Assembly: GCA_032690845.1 (NCBI GenBank)
Contig: CM064430.1
Location: forward strand, 52,983,882-53,047,881
Reading direction: 5' to 3'
DNA from: Eleusine coracana subsp. coracana
Taxonomy: Eukaryota; Streptophyta; Magnoliopsida; Poales; Poaceae
DNA length: 64,000 nucleotides
Part shown: piece after piece, positions 20,436 to 30,509 of the stretch
Position numbering within the stretch: the first letter of the stretch is position 1
Layout of the letters: each line of letters begins with the position of its first letter
Notes under the pieces: generated by a model
What the model was told of the DNA's origin: nothing
Seen by the model: only the letters and a program-made list of their open reading frames with translations
Databases searched by the model: none
Translations under genes and position numbers: made by a program

Positions 20436-21179
20436 ATTAATTTATTTGAACCATGCTATTATTCTAGAATTAATAAAATAAAATAAGATCTAACATGCCA
20501 TGTTTCTAATATTTTTAGTGCACAATTCAACATTTTTAACCAGCTATGTCTAAAAAATGTTAAATTGTATATTTAAAAATGTTGAGATGTGAAGATTCAA
20601 TTTGAGACAACTGTCTTTACAAATGCTTTTTTTTTGTAAAAAGATGTCAATATGGGTCGGTAGGTTAATCAGAATCCGCTCGTTCTTCGTAAGTTATTTG
20701 CGGGCTACTTGGCTGACCCAAAGCATGCTTCAGTTAGTGGAACTTGCATATAAGACGATGTCCCCCATCGCCAGCTGCCAATGTGACAAAACACGTCAAA
20801 GCCAAAGATCAACAAGGATTAATTCATTTGAACCATGCTATTATTTTGAAATTAATAATATAAAATGAGATATAACATGCTATGTTTCTAATATGTTTAA
20901 AAAATCAATATTTTGGTGCAAAATTCAACATTTTTAACTAGTTGCGTCTGAAAATGTTGACTAGTAAATGAAAAATGTTGAACTATATATTTAAAAATGT
21001 TGACACGTGAAAATTCAATTTGAGACAACTGTGGTTACAAAAATATTTTTGTAAGAAATATCAATATGGGTCAATAGGTCAATAAGGATCTGATTGGCCT
21101 TCGGATGTTTGTTTGCAGGCTACTCGACCGACCTAATAAAGCCTGCTTTCAGTCAGGTGACATTGCATATAAGATGACG

Positions 21180-21219
<40 letters not shown>

Positions 21220-21277
21220 CCGCCGCCGCCGTCAACGTGATAAAAGACGCCAAAGTGAAAGATCAACGAGGGACGCG
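20436..21277 (+). repeat. Tandem duplication of a DSUL promoter region
   Basis: Unit A (20436-20817) and unit B (20818-~21277) align along their whole length. Both hold TTTGAACCATGCTATTATT, TTTAAAAATGTTGA, ATTCAATTTGAGACAACTGT, TCAATATGGGTC and a TATA word (CATATAAG at 20748 and 21166). Both end GAC..CGTCAAAG..AAAGATCAACAAGG or a variant. Unit B leads into the broken DSUL at 21290. Unit A leads straight into unit B, so it is a promoter copy without its gene. Confidence 0.8.
21180..21218. repeat. Poly(C) run of 39
   Basis: Thirty-nine consecutive C followed by (GCC)n, in the presumed 5' leader of the DSUL pseudogene. The sister unit has only TCCCCCATCGCC at this place. The run length may be an assembly estimate. 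Confidence 0.9.
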
Positions 21278-21289
21278 GAGACTGTAGGT

Positions 21290-21810
21290 ATGTCGGAGGA
21301 GGAGGAGGAAAACGAGACTGAGACGATGCCATTCATGACCCCAGTGGTGAAGGACGACGAAGGGCGACAGATCACCCGCACCATGCGGAGAAGCGACAAG
21401 CTACAGGACCTGACGGACTTCTACTACGCCATGGTGCCCACCGTTCCGTACGGGAAGGGCGTCTTCTTGTGTACCATGGCAATTGTGTCGACAGCGAGCG
21501 AACGCCGATGGACTACGGGATGGAGGACGGGTACCAGATCGACTTCTTCCTCGAGATCAAGCTGAGGATGTTCATCACGCTAACGCTGTGTGACATGGAG
21601 TGACGTATGTTCACCCGCACCATGCGAAGAACCGATCGGCTGCAGAACTGCTTAGATTACTACTACGCCATGATGTCCAATCCCATGGAGATGCGTATTA
21701 TTCATGAAGATAGGCTGGTTTCCGCTAAGCAAACTCCGATGGATCTTGAGATGATGGGGGATGACGATTGGATAGACCTATTATGTGAGGAAGCTGGGGA
21801 GCATGTTTAA
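21290..21810 (+). pseudogene. DSUL: DSUL (diSUMO-like) gene, broken by frameshift and stop
   Basis: Acidic N-terminus (MSEEEEENETETM), then domain 1 (LQDLTDFYYAMVPTVPYGKGVFL). At about 21470 the frame shifts: compared with the DSUL at 28083, TTCTTGTGTACC carries two extra bases. Domain 1 resumes in the next frame as SERTPMDYGMEDGYQIDFFLEI. That frame reaches TGA at 21600-21602 between the two domains. Domain 2 continues in the same frame (FTRTMRRTDRLQNCLDYYYAM..TPMDLEMMGDDDWIDLL). Two lesions make a full diSUMO product impossible. Domain 2 alone (67 aa from 21607) remains open and could be translated as a single ubiquitin-fold peptide. It follows the duplicated promoter and poly(C) leader, and a LINE tail sits 50 bp downstream. 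Confidence 0.85.
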
Positions 21811-21860
21811 CAAGTGTAGTGTATTGTATTTGTTATGTACATTGCAGCTTGATTATTGTT

Positions 21861-22863
21861 TTTTTTTTTGACCGAAGTCAGCAGGGAAGATCCCTACTTG
21901 TATTTTTATAAATTAAAAAAGAACTGAAAATTTATGTACATGGTACAAGGCCTTAGGCCCGAAGGGAAACCCTAACAAAGAAGCTTATGAACGACTACTC
22001 AAAAAAATCTAACAAAGATTTAACATTTGGTTTGGCTCTAAGCCGAACCAGGTTTATCTCCTCTCTAAATAACTGTTTCCATGTTGCATATGAAATAGGA
22101 TCTGCATCAAAGATAACTCTATTACGAAGACACCAAATTGTCCAGTAGGCTATTATCAACACTTCTCTGAATATCTTGGAGTTGAAACTTTCCCTTGCCT
22201 AGAGTAGCATTGCATCCGGTTGAAGATTTGTACTCCACTAAATACCCAGGAATTGCCAGCATTGTTGACTGAAACTGCACTCAAAGAATAGGTGAAACAA
22301 AGTCTCTTCCATATTTTGATCATAGAGTGCACAGTTGTAAAACTCTAGAGTTTAGTTTTTTCTTCTTAATAAATTTCTTGTGTTAATCCTGTCTTTAAGG
22401 AGTAGCCAGAAGAAAAATTTTAGCCTACTCCTGCAGCATGACTTCCACATCCATTTTTGAACCATGGGGAAGCATCACAATTGCCAATGAGTTTGAGATA
22501 AGCCTGCTGCACAGAATATTCTGAGGTGCTCCAGATGTAGCTCCAGGTATCTTTCGCATCAAGGTCCAAATTGAAGCCATTGAGTTCTTCCTGTAGTGTT
22601 TCAAATTGGGCAAAAACATTGCTTGATAAAGGAAGCCAGAGAACATTTTAGACTTCTGCTTGGATGTAACCTTTGGCATTGATATTTTTGTTTAATGCAA
22701 AATTGTACAGTTCTGGGTACTTGAATTTGAGCACTCCCATATCCCAAGAGTTATTCTAGAAGCTCACCGTTGATTCATTTTTAACGTTGCAAGAGGAGAT
22801 CAAAAGGAAATGATCCACTAATCTGATTACTGCCTTTCACCAAAAGGAACCTTTCGGTTTGCA
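21861..22863 (-). mobile_element. 5'-truncated LINE, minus strand
   Basis: A perfect 15-bp target duplication AGCTTGATTATTGTT (21846-21860, 22864-22878) brackets about 1 kb. On the minus strand it ends in poly(A). Reading minus, the zinc-finger RT-associated domain is visible (FFFWLLLKDRINTRNLL, then ETLFHLFFEC and CWQFLG). Only the 3' end of the LINE was inserted. Confidence 0.85.
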
Positions 22864-23184
22864 AGCTTGATTATTGTTATGCGAGATAGTAGGATTTTGT
22901 TCCTTCACTTCTATTAAGTCGTGCAATAATATTAAGCGTTTCCTGTTTGTATTTGTTAAGAGAAATGTCGTATCATTTTGTATTCGTATTTATTCTACAG
23001 TTCTGTGGTGGCAACTGGCAACTGAAAAAAAGGAGAAATGAAGCCCACCTATGAAGCGTTTCCTGTTCCACGCCATTTAGTAGGGCTTCAGGTTCACCAG
23101 CCATAGGAAACGCAAGGTCGACAAGAATTGGAGGCTGCAATGAATCACGGGTTGGGATCGCTTCAGTACCTGTTCGATGCGCAC

Positions 23185-23191
23185 TATATAA
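23185..23191 (+). promoter_or_regulatory. TATA box of the SUMO-like gene at 23686
   Basis: TATATAA in CACTATATAAGCAC. It lies 500 bp before the start codon; 311 bp of that distance is a MITE. Confidence 0.55.
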
Positions 23192-23326
23192 GCACACGGT
23201 AAGGTAAACAGCAAACCGGCTCTTATATCCACCGTGCAAAGGTTAGCACACATCGGAGAAATCTCATCAGGCATGGTGTCTCCTGCCCGGATGGAGGAGT
23301 CCATCGTGCGCGTCTTAGCCTGGTAA

Positions 23327-23637
23327 GGCTTGTTCGGTTGTTGTGAAATGAAATTAACATGTATTAATTATAAGATATGGATTGAGTGAAATTATATGTG
23401 CCACTTAATCCATGTGAAATAACAAATCCATGTCATGGTTTCATTCCCGGACTCGGAAGGCTAAGTTTTGTTACATACGTTGGAGGCATGAAAAAGATTG
23501 GTTTAGACTCAGTTTCATATCATGCCAAATTGAATCGAACAATCATTTCATACCAGACCGAATTTCAAACCACATCTAATCAATCCATGTGATTTAGACT
23601 CTAATTCATATCATTCCGAGCCTAAACAAACAAGACC
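23327..23637. mobile_element. Tourist-like MITE in the leader of the SUMO-like gene
   Basis: Ends GGCTTGTTCGGTT and (reverse complemented) GGTCTTGTTTGTTT, flanked by TAA at 23324-23326 and 23638-23640. Without it, TATA box and start codon would be ~190 bp apart, as in related loci. Confidence 0.7.
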
Positions 23638-23685
23638 TAAAATGAAACCGGAGGCGGCATAGTCACCATCTCGGCTTCGAAGCCG

Positions 23686-24042
23686 ATGGCGGTGAAGCCC
23701 ACCGAGCTCGTGACTGTCAAAGTGCAAGACACCACGCGGCGCACCGTGGCGCGAACCACCATCCCGGTTCCAAAGTCGATGGTGGTGAAGCCAACCCAGC
23801 TCGTGACTGTCAAAGTGCAGGACACCAAACGGCGCACCGTGACGCGAACCATGCGGAGGACGGATAAGCTGCAAGGCCTGATGGACTACTACTACGAGGT
23901 GGTGTCGCCGGCCGTTGCTGCACGCGGTGAAGGGCGCTTCGTGTTCGACGGAAAGCGGGTGAAAGGCGAGCACACGCCAGAGGACCTCAACATGGTGAAC
24001 GGAGACATGATCGACTTCTTCCTGGATCTAATGGCTGGCTGA
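23686..24042 (+). CDS. SUMO-like protein with duplicated N-terminal strand, no GG (118 aa)
   Basis: Intact frame. Residues 32-118 form a complete SUMO-type fold: MVVKPTQLVTVKVQDTKRR, TRTMRRTDKLQGLMDYYYE, GRFVFDGKRVKGEHTPEDLNM, GDMIDFFLDLMAG. Residues 1-31 are a second copy of the first part (MAVKPTELVTVKVQDTTRR, ARTT), from a 93-bp in-frame tandem duplication (23664-23756 and 23757-23849). The older start is likely the second ATG (23779), which gives an 87-aa single fold. The protein ends LMAG with no di-glycine, so SUMO-style conjugation seems excluded. It is closest to the broken locus at 1930. Upstream the frame stays open only to TAA at 23638. A MITE lies in the leader and a copia element begins 230 bp downstream. 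No function is known to me. Confidence 0.75.
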   Translation: MAVKPTELVTVKVQDTTRRTVARTTIPVPKSMVVKPTQLVTVKVQDTKRRTVTRTMRRTDKLQGLMDYYYEVVSPAVAARGEGRFVFDGKRVKGEHTPEDLNMVNGDMIDFFLDLMAG

Positions 24043-25540
24043 GTTTCTGTGCCTGACTGGCTGCTGCTGATCTACACTTTCCTAGTTGCCGCATCGGTGT
24101 GCCTGTCCTGCTGCTGATCTACGTTTTCCTGGTTCCCGCATCGCTGTGCCAGTCAAGATATGTCTACATTATTATTTTTTTGAAATGCTTCTTTTCAAAC
24201 GGTTGAAAAGAAGAAGCATTCCATTCAGTTGACGATCATCCCCTCCTTCAAATTATTTTTGATGCTGTTTTTGTTAGCAAATAATGTATAAAACAAGATC
24301 GAAACAAGACGCAAATTTAACGTGGAAAATCCTTATGGAAAAAAACCACGGACGCCGACCGGCAATCTTCACTATTGAAGGAGAGTTACAATATAGAGGA
24401 TACAATGATCTCTCTCTCACTCCTAACTTTTTTCATACAAGATTTATATATAAGGGTGAAAACTAGAGATAAACTCGCTAAACAATATAAACCATAACAC
24501 GAGAGGATTCCGGCTCTCAAACCTTCTAGACGTCTCTAGTAAGGACTTTACAATTCGGATCATATTCCAACAAACTCCACCTTAAGACGAATTCCATCTT
24601 GTAGCAAATGAAAAATCATCAACGAACTTCCTTCAATATTATATAACGCCGGACGCCAACGAGTCACTAGGACTTAAATGGTAGCACCAATCAAGTTTGA
24701 GTATTGCTCAAACTTCATAACTCCAGTTCCAACGGAGTGCTTAATACTCTGTGATGAAGAGTACATAAAAACTGCTACTTCGAGCAAAAGCAACAGAGCC
24801 ATAATCATTACTGGTCTAAATAATGAACCGTCATCACGGTATTACAGTAGAATATAACTTGATAGACACCATGTCAAAAGATAAATCAACAAAACAAATC
24901 TACAGCATCACTGAAACGCTTCGGATGCAACGAAGCAAAATCTGCAGACTTATAATACACATGCGTAATGTCCAGCAAAGAATTCCAAAAACCAATAACT
25001 GGTAGAATACCATGTGTGTAGCAAAACTGGCCAAAAAAAGACCAAAATCACACAGCCATGGTAAAGAACAGAGCAAAAGCAAATCTCTTGATAAGAATTC
25101 CTATATGGGCATCACAATTCTGGCCAAAACACCAACTTCGCACGCATGATCAGGAGTCACTGATTTGACAGAATCAATTGTATTGATCAAAATGAAAATT
25201 TTCCACGACAATGAAAGGAAGAACCAATCTCCTGTGGTTGAATACCTTTTTTTTTTGCGAAACTGTGGTTGAATACCTTGTGTGCACATAGATAAACGGA
25301 GCAGAAAAAACTTATGGTTGAATCCGTGCGCGTATGACAAAACTGACCTTAAGACCATAGAAATCACGCTCGCACGGATCGAGCTCCTCGGAAATTGAAA
25401 CAAGGCAATAGCGGTGGATACTCTCCTCGCTTGGAACAGGAGCAAGAAACTGGCCTTTCATAGATGAATAACCGGCACTTCAACATGGAATCAAATTCCG
25501 TAATCTGCCTCAATGCCATGCACTGACGGCCTGACACAAA

Positions 25541-26292
25541 TAGGGCCAGCTTTGGGCTAGGGCGATAAGAGCGCTGGCCTAGGGCCCGGCCTAGGAAGGG
25601 GCTCAGGAATTTGCATACCTCTATATGTATGATGTATCTATTAGAATATGATCCAGTAAAGCATTTATCTTGTTCAGCCCGAGCAGCTTGACCCATGAAC
25701 TCAGCTGAAGCAGCTCGGTTTAAGAAACTCAACCCATGCAAGATAAAACATAGGTTGATGTACAATATACCTAGTCCAAATTGAAGTGTTTTTGTTTTTT
25801 TTCCCATAAATAAACAAACATTAACGCCCATAAATTTATTTATATGTAATTTCTATTTACTATTCTTCTACTAATCTAAGCTGTCGATTTGTCATAAATT
25901 TCATGGTTTTTATCTTTGTTAGGTTGTTGTGTGTCAGTCACAAGATCAGGCAAACATAATTGTCGTCAAATTGCCACATATTTCTAAGTTCTTATTTAGC
26001 TATTTTTCCATGAAACATTTATACTGTTTTTATTAGTTGTTAAAAATCAAAAATATTTTGTTAGAAATGAATAGTATTTTTTCAATTATATATAATTATA
26101 GGTGAAATTCAAGTTTATTAGATAAAATGGAGATAAGTTATTAGTGCATGAATTACTGTAATTAGCTGGCAGAGATGTTCACATAGCAACATGACTATGC
26201 AATAATGCTCTTGTTTAAAAACCAAAAAACATGATCTTAAGGGCCTCACATTAACTTTGCCCAGGGCCTCCTAAACAATAGAGCCGGCACTG
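25541..26292. mobile_element. hAT-like element nested in the copia interior
   Basis: A perfect 8-bp duplication GACACAAA flanks it (25533-25540, 26293-26300). Ends TAGGGCCAGCTTTGG and (reverse complemented) CAGTGCCGGCTCTATTG are imperfect inverted repeats. 752 bp, no transposase. Confidence 0.75.
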
Positions 26293-26901
26293 GACACAAA
26301 TACCGAGTCGACGAGATTGAACCCGCCTTGGACTTGAGCGACGAAACGCCGAGCCGCCGATTTGGATCGGCACGGAACAACAACAGACATCATCAAAAAT
26401 CAATCCATCTTAGTAGCCAGCGATAAGAAACATTTCAACTGGTAACAGGTCACCGAGGTAGGAGCCACGCCTTGATGTGGGCTTGGAGGACGGCGGAACG
26501 CCGAACAAAAAATTATAGCAGCACCAAAATCAGATATAAGCGGCAGCAAAAATCAGCAGGAGAACACTGATCCAATCCAACTGAAGCTTCGTCTTGGAAC
26601 TTGGACCAGATAAAAATAATCTTGTAGATCGGAAAACTCCAACACCAGGAAACAAAATTATTACTTGCCTGGGGTTTTGAGCAGTGAAGAACGTATCAAC
26701 TTCTGCCGCAATGATCTGCCCCTAGAGCAGCTTTAGTAGATCGTACGAAAGAAACGCCGACACATTAACTTCAATCACCATCAGGTAAATCCGCCGGGTG
26801 GCGGCATGAAAAATAGACGAGATCAGCGGCGGCGAAGAAAAAGGAAAACAATCTATTTTTTTTCTCATAAATCTGGACTCTGATATCACTGTTAACAAAT
26901 A

Positions 26902-27131
26902 CTCCCTCTGTTCATATTTATATATCATTGTAAGGTTTTCAACTTTTCTACAATTATATGTCATTCTCGCTTCTTAATACATATTTCTCTCTTCTCAATA
27001 TAATATTATCTTTTTCTACTATATCTCTATCTCTATCTCTCTCCTTCTCGTTTTTAGTGTACCCATCTTTTTACTTCTCATTATTTCTCGTGCCCAACTT
27101 CAAAACGATATCTAAATATGAACAGAAAGAG
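26902..27131. mobile_element. Stowaway MITE nested in the copia 5' LTR
   Basis: Ends CTCCCTCTGTTCATATTTA and (reverse complemented) CTCTTTCTGTTCATATTTA, with TA on both sides (26900-26901, 27132-27133). 230 bp. Confidence 0.85.
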
Positions 27132-27684
27132 TAACACATAAAACAAGATCGAAACAAGACATAAATTTAACATGAAAAATCCTTACGGAAAAAAATCACA
27201 GACAATGATCGGCAATCTTTACTATTGGAGGAGAGTTACAACATAAGGGATACAATGATCTCTCTCTCACTCCTAACTCTTCCCATACAAGATGTATATA
27301 TAAGGGTGAAAACTAGAGATAAACTCGCTAAACAATATGAAACCATAACACGAGAGGACTCCGTCTCTCAAACCTTCTAAACGTCTCTCGTAAGGACTTT
27401 ACAATTCAAATCATATTCCAACAGTTTTATTTCTTTTTGTTATTTATTTATTTGTAGAATTATATATATTAATTGGTGTTATGTATAGATTTTTAAAAAG
27501 TTGTCTTTTTGTATCTACTGGATCTAGATATAAGGGTTAAAAGCATTGGTTGAAAGGAATACTAATTTCCAGTCATTTTGAAAATTAGACATGTTAAGTA
27601 TTTTACAACAACACGTTAAGTATTTCCTTTCTGTTTTGATGATAGTTCAACAATTCGACTGTTATGTAGCAGTGTTGGAGCGAG

Positions 27685-27930
27685 TTCGAATCAGCTATCA
27701 TGATGTCAGGTTATGTTTCACATGTTAGGTCTGAATGTTCTTAAATTTCTATATTCCGATGTATCCGTGCCTCCGTGCCTCCTTTATTAGTGGTGAATTT
27801 AAATGTTAATTTGTCTCGCTCGATTCGGCTATTTCGCAAACCCTGCCAAAGCAATCTGACTATCATGTGTCCATTGCTGTTTCACAGCGAACTGGATCAG
27901 GTGGAAGTTTGATCTTGCACTGAGCGTCTG
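27685..27930 (+). repeat. Duplicated spacer, copy 2 (pairs with 2377-2640)
   Basis: Aligns with 2377-2640 (GGTTATGTTTCA, GATGTATC, GTGCCTCCGTG, TGTCCATTGCT, GTTTCACAGCGAAC, AGTTTGATCTT). Here it lies ~150 bp upstream of the DSUL coding region. Confidence 0.75.
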
Positions 27931-28082
27931 AGCCGATGGGCGTGGGCGTGGGCGGTGACGGTGTGTATTCTCGCATTGCGACCTTGTTAAGTTTGATACT
28001 TGGCCCGTGAACCCAACAAATTTATTTTCCATAGCTAACGGGCTGGTTTGACCGGGCCGTGCATGATGTCCAATCTATAAAC

Positions 28083-28682
28083 ATGTCCAACGCCTCCTAC
28101 AAACCTAAGCCAACGACAAACACAACAGAACGGATGGAGGCGACCGGATCGAGCTACTCGCCGCCAGCGTGGAGGCCCTGGAAGAACCAACAGCTACAGT
28201 TGATCACCCTCGTGCTGAAGGACGACGAGGGGCGCAGGCTCACCCGCACCATGCGAAGCAGCGACAGGCTGCAGGATCTCATGAGCTTCTACTACGCCAT
28301 GGTACCCACGGTTCCTCGCGGGAAGGGTATCTTCTTGTCCCAAGACGCACGAGTCGACGGCGAGGAGACGCCGGCGGACTACTGGATGAAGGACGGTGAC
28401 GAGGTCGCCTTCTTCATGAGGTTCAACCTCAGTACCTTTGTCACTCTCAGGGTTCGAGACTTCCTGGAGCAATGGGGGGTGTTCACCCGCACCATGCGAA
28501 GAACAGACAGGCTCCAGGGCCTGATGGATTACTACTACTCCATGGTGCCCGCTGCTGGCCACGGGCGTTTCCTGTTTCTTGGCGTGGCTATTAGCGGTGA
28601 CGAGACTCCATTGGATCTTGGGTTGCAGGATGACTTTATGATCACCTTTGTCCCGCGCCCTCCTCACATCCCGAGGGAATGA
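28083..28682 (+). CDS. DSUL: DSUL: diSUMO-like protein, two ubiquitin folds (199 aa)
   Basis: Intact frame with two SUMO-type domains in tandem. Domain 1 (residues ~38-114): LQLITLVLKDDEGRR, TRTMRSSDRLQDLMSFYYAMVP, IFLSQDARVDGEETPADYWM, DEVAFF. Domain 2 (~118-191): STFVTLRVRD, FTRTMRRTDRLQGLMDYYYSMVP, GRFLFLGVAISGDETPLDLGL. It ends PPHIPRE, with no GG after either domain. DSUL is a grass-specific SUMO relative; from memory, the maize gene is needed for nuclear positioning and egg-apparatus specification in the female gametophyte. I start at the first ATG (28083). A second ATG at 28134 (MEATGSSYSPP) is possible, and the relic at 3728 preserves sequence from that point. TATAAA at 28076 would fit only the second start. 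Domain 2 FLFLG replaces the usual FLFDG. Confidence 0.85.
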   Translation: MSNASYKPKPTTNTTERMEATGSSYSPPAWRPWKNQQLQLITLVLKDDEGRRLTRTMRSSDRLQDLMSFYYAMVPTVPRGKGIFLSQDARVDGEETPADYWMKDGDEVAFFMRFNLSTFVTLRVRDFLEQWGVFTRTMRRTDRLQGLMDYYYSMVPAAGHGRFLFLGVAISGDETPLDLGLQDDFMITFVPRPPHIPRE

Positions 28683-28699
28683 ATTCTGCATACAGTATC

Positions 28700-29633
28700 T
28701 TAGCAGCATCCTGGGAGTACATTACTAGTACTATGGCACAACATAGCAGGATTATGTGGTTATGCAAGAAAAAAGTGCCGGCATTCATTCAGTTGTCGCC
28801 TTTGTTACTGATTGAATGAATGAATGACCATTGTTCAGTTATTCTGTTTTGGTTTGATTATTGCAAACTCATCTAGCGTGAATAATTAACTGTATATTGA
28901 TAAAACAAATCAGATATATATGCATGAATGGACGCTGATACTAACAAGAAGGTCTTCACAAACTAATAGAAAGTTTTGGTTCATGGACAGATGCGTCAGA
29001 TCCTCGTGCAGTGCTGCTGCCTCCGTCGGACTAACGCGTTGTACCCCACCGATGGAGGCGGCGTTGGAGACCACATCTCATGTGGAGGCGTGCCGTCAGT
29101 CGCAACGTCGTCGAAGACAACGCCAACGCCTCCGTCCCCCCGCCCGCCCCCGCTGCTTCCGCATTGGTAACAACAAATCTAAGGGATCGGATTCTGGCCT
29201 CCACGACCATTGTGATGGCCGTGGTCGCCAAGGCGCCACCATGGATATCCATGGCAATGGTGTCCTCGCCTCTACTATTGTGGGCGAGGCGGTGGAGAAC
29301 GAGGACGCGGTGGTGATCGTCCTCTGCCTCACCTTCCATGCATCCAGGGCCATAAAGAAGGCGACATTGATGTCGAATGAGGAGGTCACGACAGTAGCCT
29401 CGACGATGGCAAAGAGGGTGGTCGTGGCATACGGCACCAAGGGTTAGGGTTTGGTAGGGTTTGACACCTTTTGTGTTGTTGGAGCCAGCTATAGTAATGG
29501 TCCACTACTACCACTTGAAATTTTTTATTTTAAATAATATACATTTGTCACGGGTATTTGACCTGTCACTAATTTCAATGCAAATAATTAGATCGCTTAT
29601 TGCTCGTTCGTATAAATGATTTTTATAGTAGTG
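28700..29633. mobile_element. CACTA element right-end fragment
   Basis: The plus strand ends ...ATGATTTTTATAGTAGTG at 29633, i.e. CACTACTATAAAAATCAT reverse complemented, an En/Spm-type CACTA terminus. Subterminal words (GTCACGGGTATTTGACCTGTCACTA) at 29549-29575 fit. I found no left terminus; only 29500-29633 is firmly assigned. Open frames at 28920-29447 on both strands are not recognisable. Confidence 0.5.
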
Positions 29634-29639
29634 TTCATG

Positions 29640-30505
29640 AGCTTGTGAGGGAACGTGAATGCTTCTTTTGACCTTTTTATAAGAAGAAAAATAGATGATG
29701 GACAGCCATGCAAATTTATATGAGTAAATTCATAGTTGAGACTGAAACTAAGGGTAACAGTGCAATTCTCCCAAAAAGTTTCTGTCTTTTACTCTTTTTG
29801 CATGATTGATGTATACAATCCGGTTCACATATTATTACATGGTTTTGTGACTAACAAATCCGATTGTGAAATAAGATATGACATTTGGAGCCTATGGTGC
29901 CATGGCCATCCATTGCTTGCAATATTCATACCCACCTCCTCCACCAGCTGGCTCGCCATGGCCATCAATTTGCTGCTGGTTTCCTTTTGCACAAGAGGCA
30001 TCTGAAATTGAAAGATCTGGAACGAAGAGACCCCGAGAATTCATGGTTGGCTGCATTATCTTCGTGCATAGACATCGAACCGCCCTCGCATAAACGCAAA
30101 CTAGCCAGCCACCGGGGTCCCTTGGTACCCGTATACATTGATTGAATACCTAGTAAATCGAACTAAGGAGAGGAGAGGAGAGGATTCACCGTGAGGTCAT
30201 TTTCTAGCAATGCTATGTTTACTCTAGTCGATGTATTTGGCAGTGCATTTTTTTTTTAGTGTCCCACAGACTAAATATGTACGAGAACGGAGAACTAGTG
30301 TTATTCAAATAAATTTTGTACTGCAATTGAAAGCTTCCATATGCAATTGATCAATGCAAGACTTTTATTGAAACACTCATGACTCCATAACCTTTGCGCG
30401 CCCTGTTGCCTGCGCGTTGTTTTTTGAGAATTTCGTTTAGTTTTCACCCCTGCGCATTGACCGCTTTGATCACACTTACACATACGCATGCAGGCACAAC
30501 AAGTG
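29640..30505. other. Unassigned stretch, possible captured exon at 29880-30150
   Basis: Positions 29880-30150 are open in two plus frames, one giving a Pro/Tyr/Ser-rich piece (HCLQYSYPPPPPAGSPWP). I do not recognise it and see no start, splice or domain evidence. The rest is AT-rich with no feature. Confidence 0.3.
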
Positions 30506-30509
30506 AAAG

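Larger units (their letters stand above)
24272..27423 (-). mobile_element. Non-autonomous Ty1/copia-type LTR element with nested insertions
   Basis: LTR copies at 24272-24572 (301 bp) and 26890-27423 (about 302 bp after removing a MITE) begin TGTTA and end CAACA on the plus strand. A 5-bp target duplication GTTTT flanks the whole (24267-24271, 27424-27428). Read on minus, TGATATCAGAG follows the 5' LTR, matching the initiator-tRNA-Met binding site of copia elements. TTAAGGTGGAGTT precedes the 3' LTR as a polypurine tract. The interior is ~1.5 kb after removing a nested hAT element, with no gag or pol, so it depends on other elements. Confidence 0.85.

Noticed and set aside
23273..23323. Upstream first exon of the SUMO-like gene (ATG at 23273, donor GTAAGG)
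   Set aside because: Joining it to the plausible acceptors does not reach the SUMO frame. The donor-like site is created by the MITE junction.
28920..29447. 175-codon plus frame and minus counterparts
   Set aside because: GC-rich sequence next to a CACTA end; frames open on both strands and no domain recognised.
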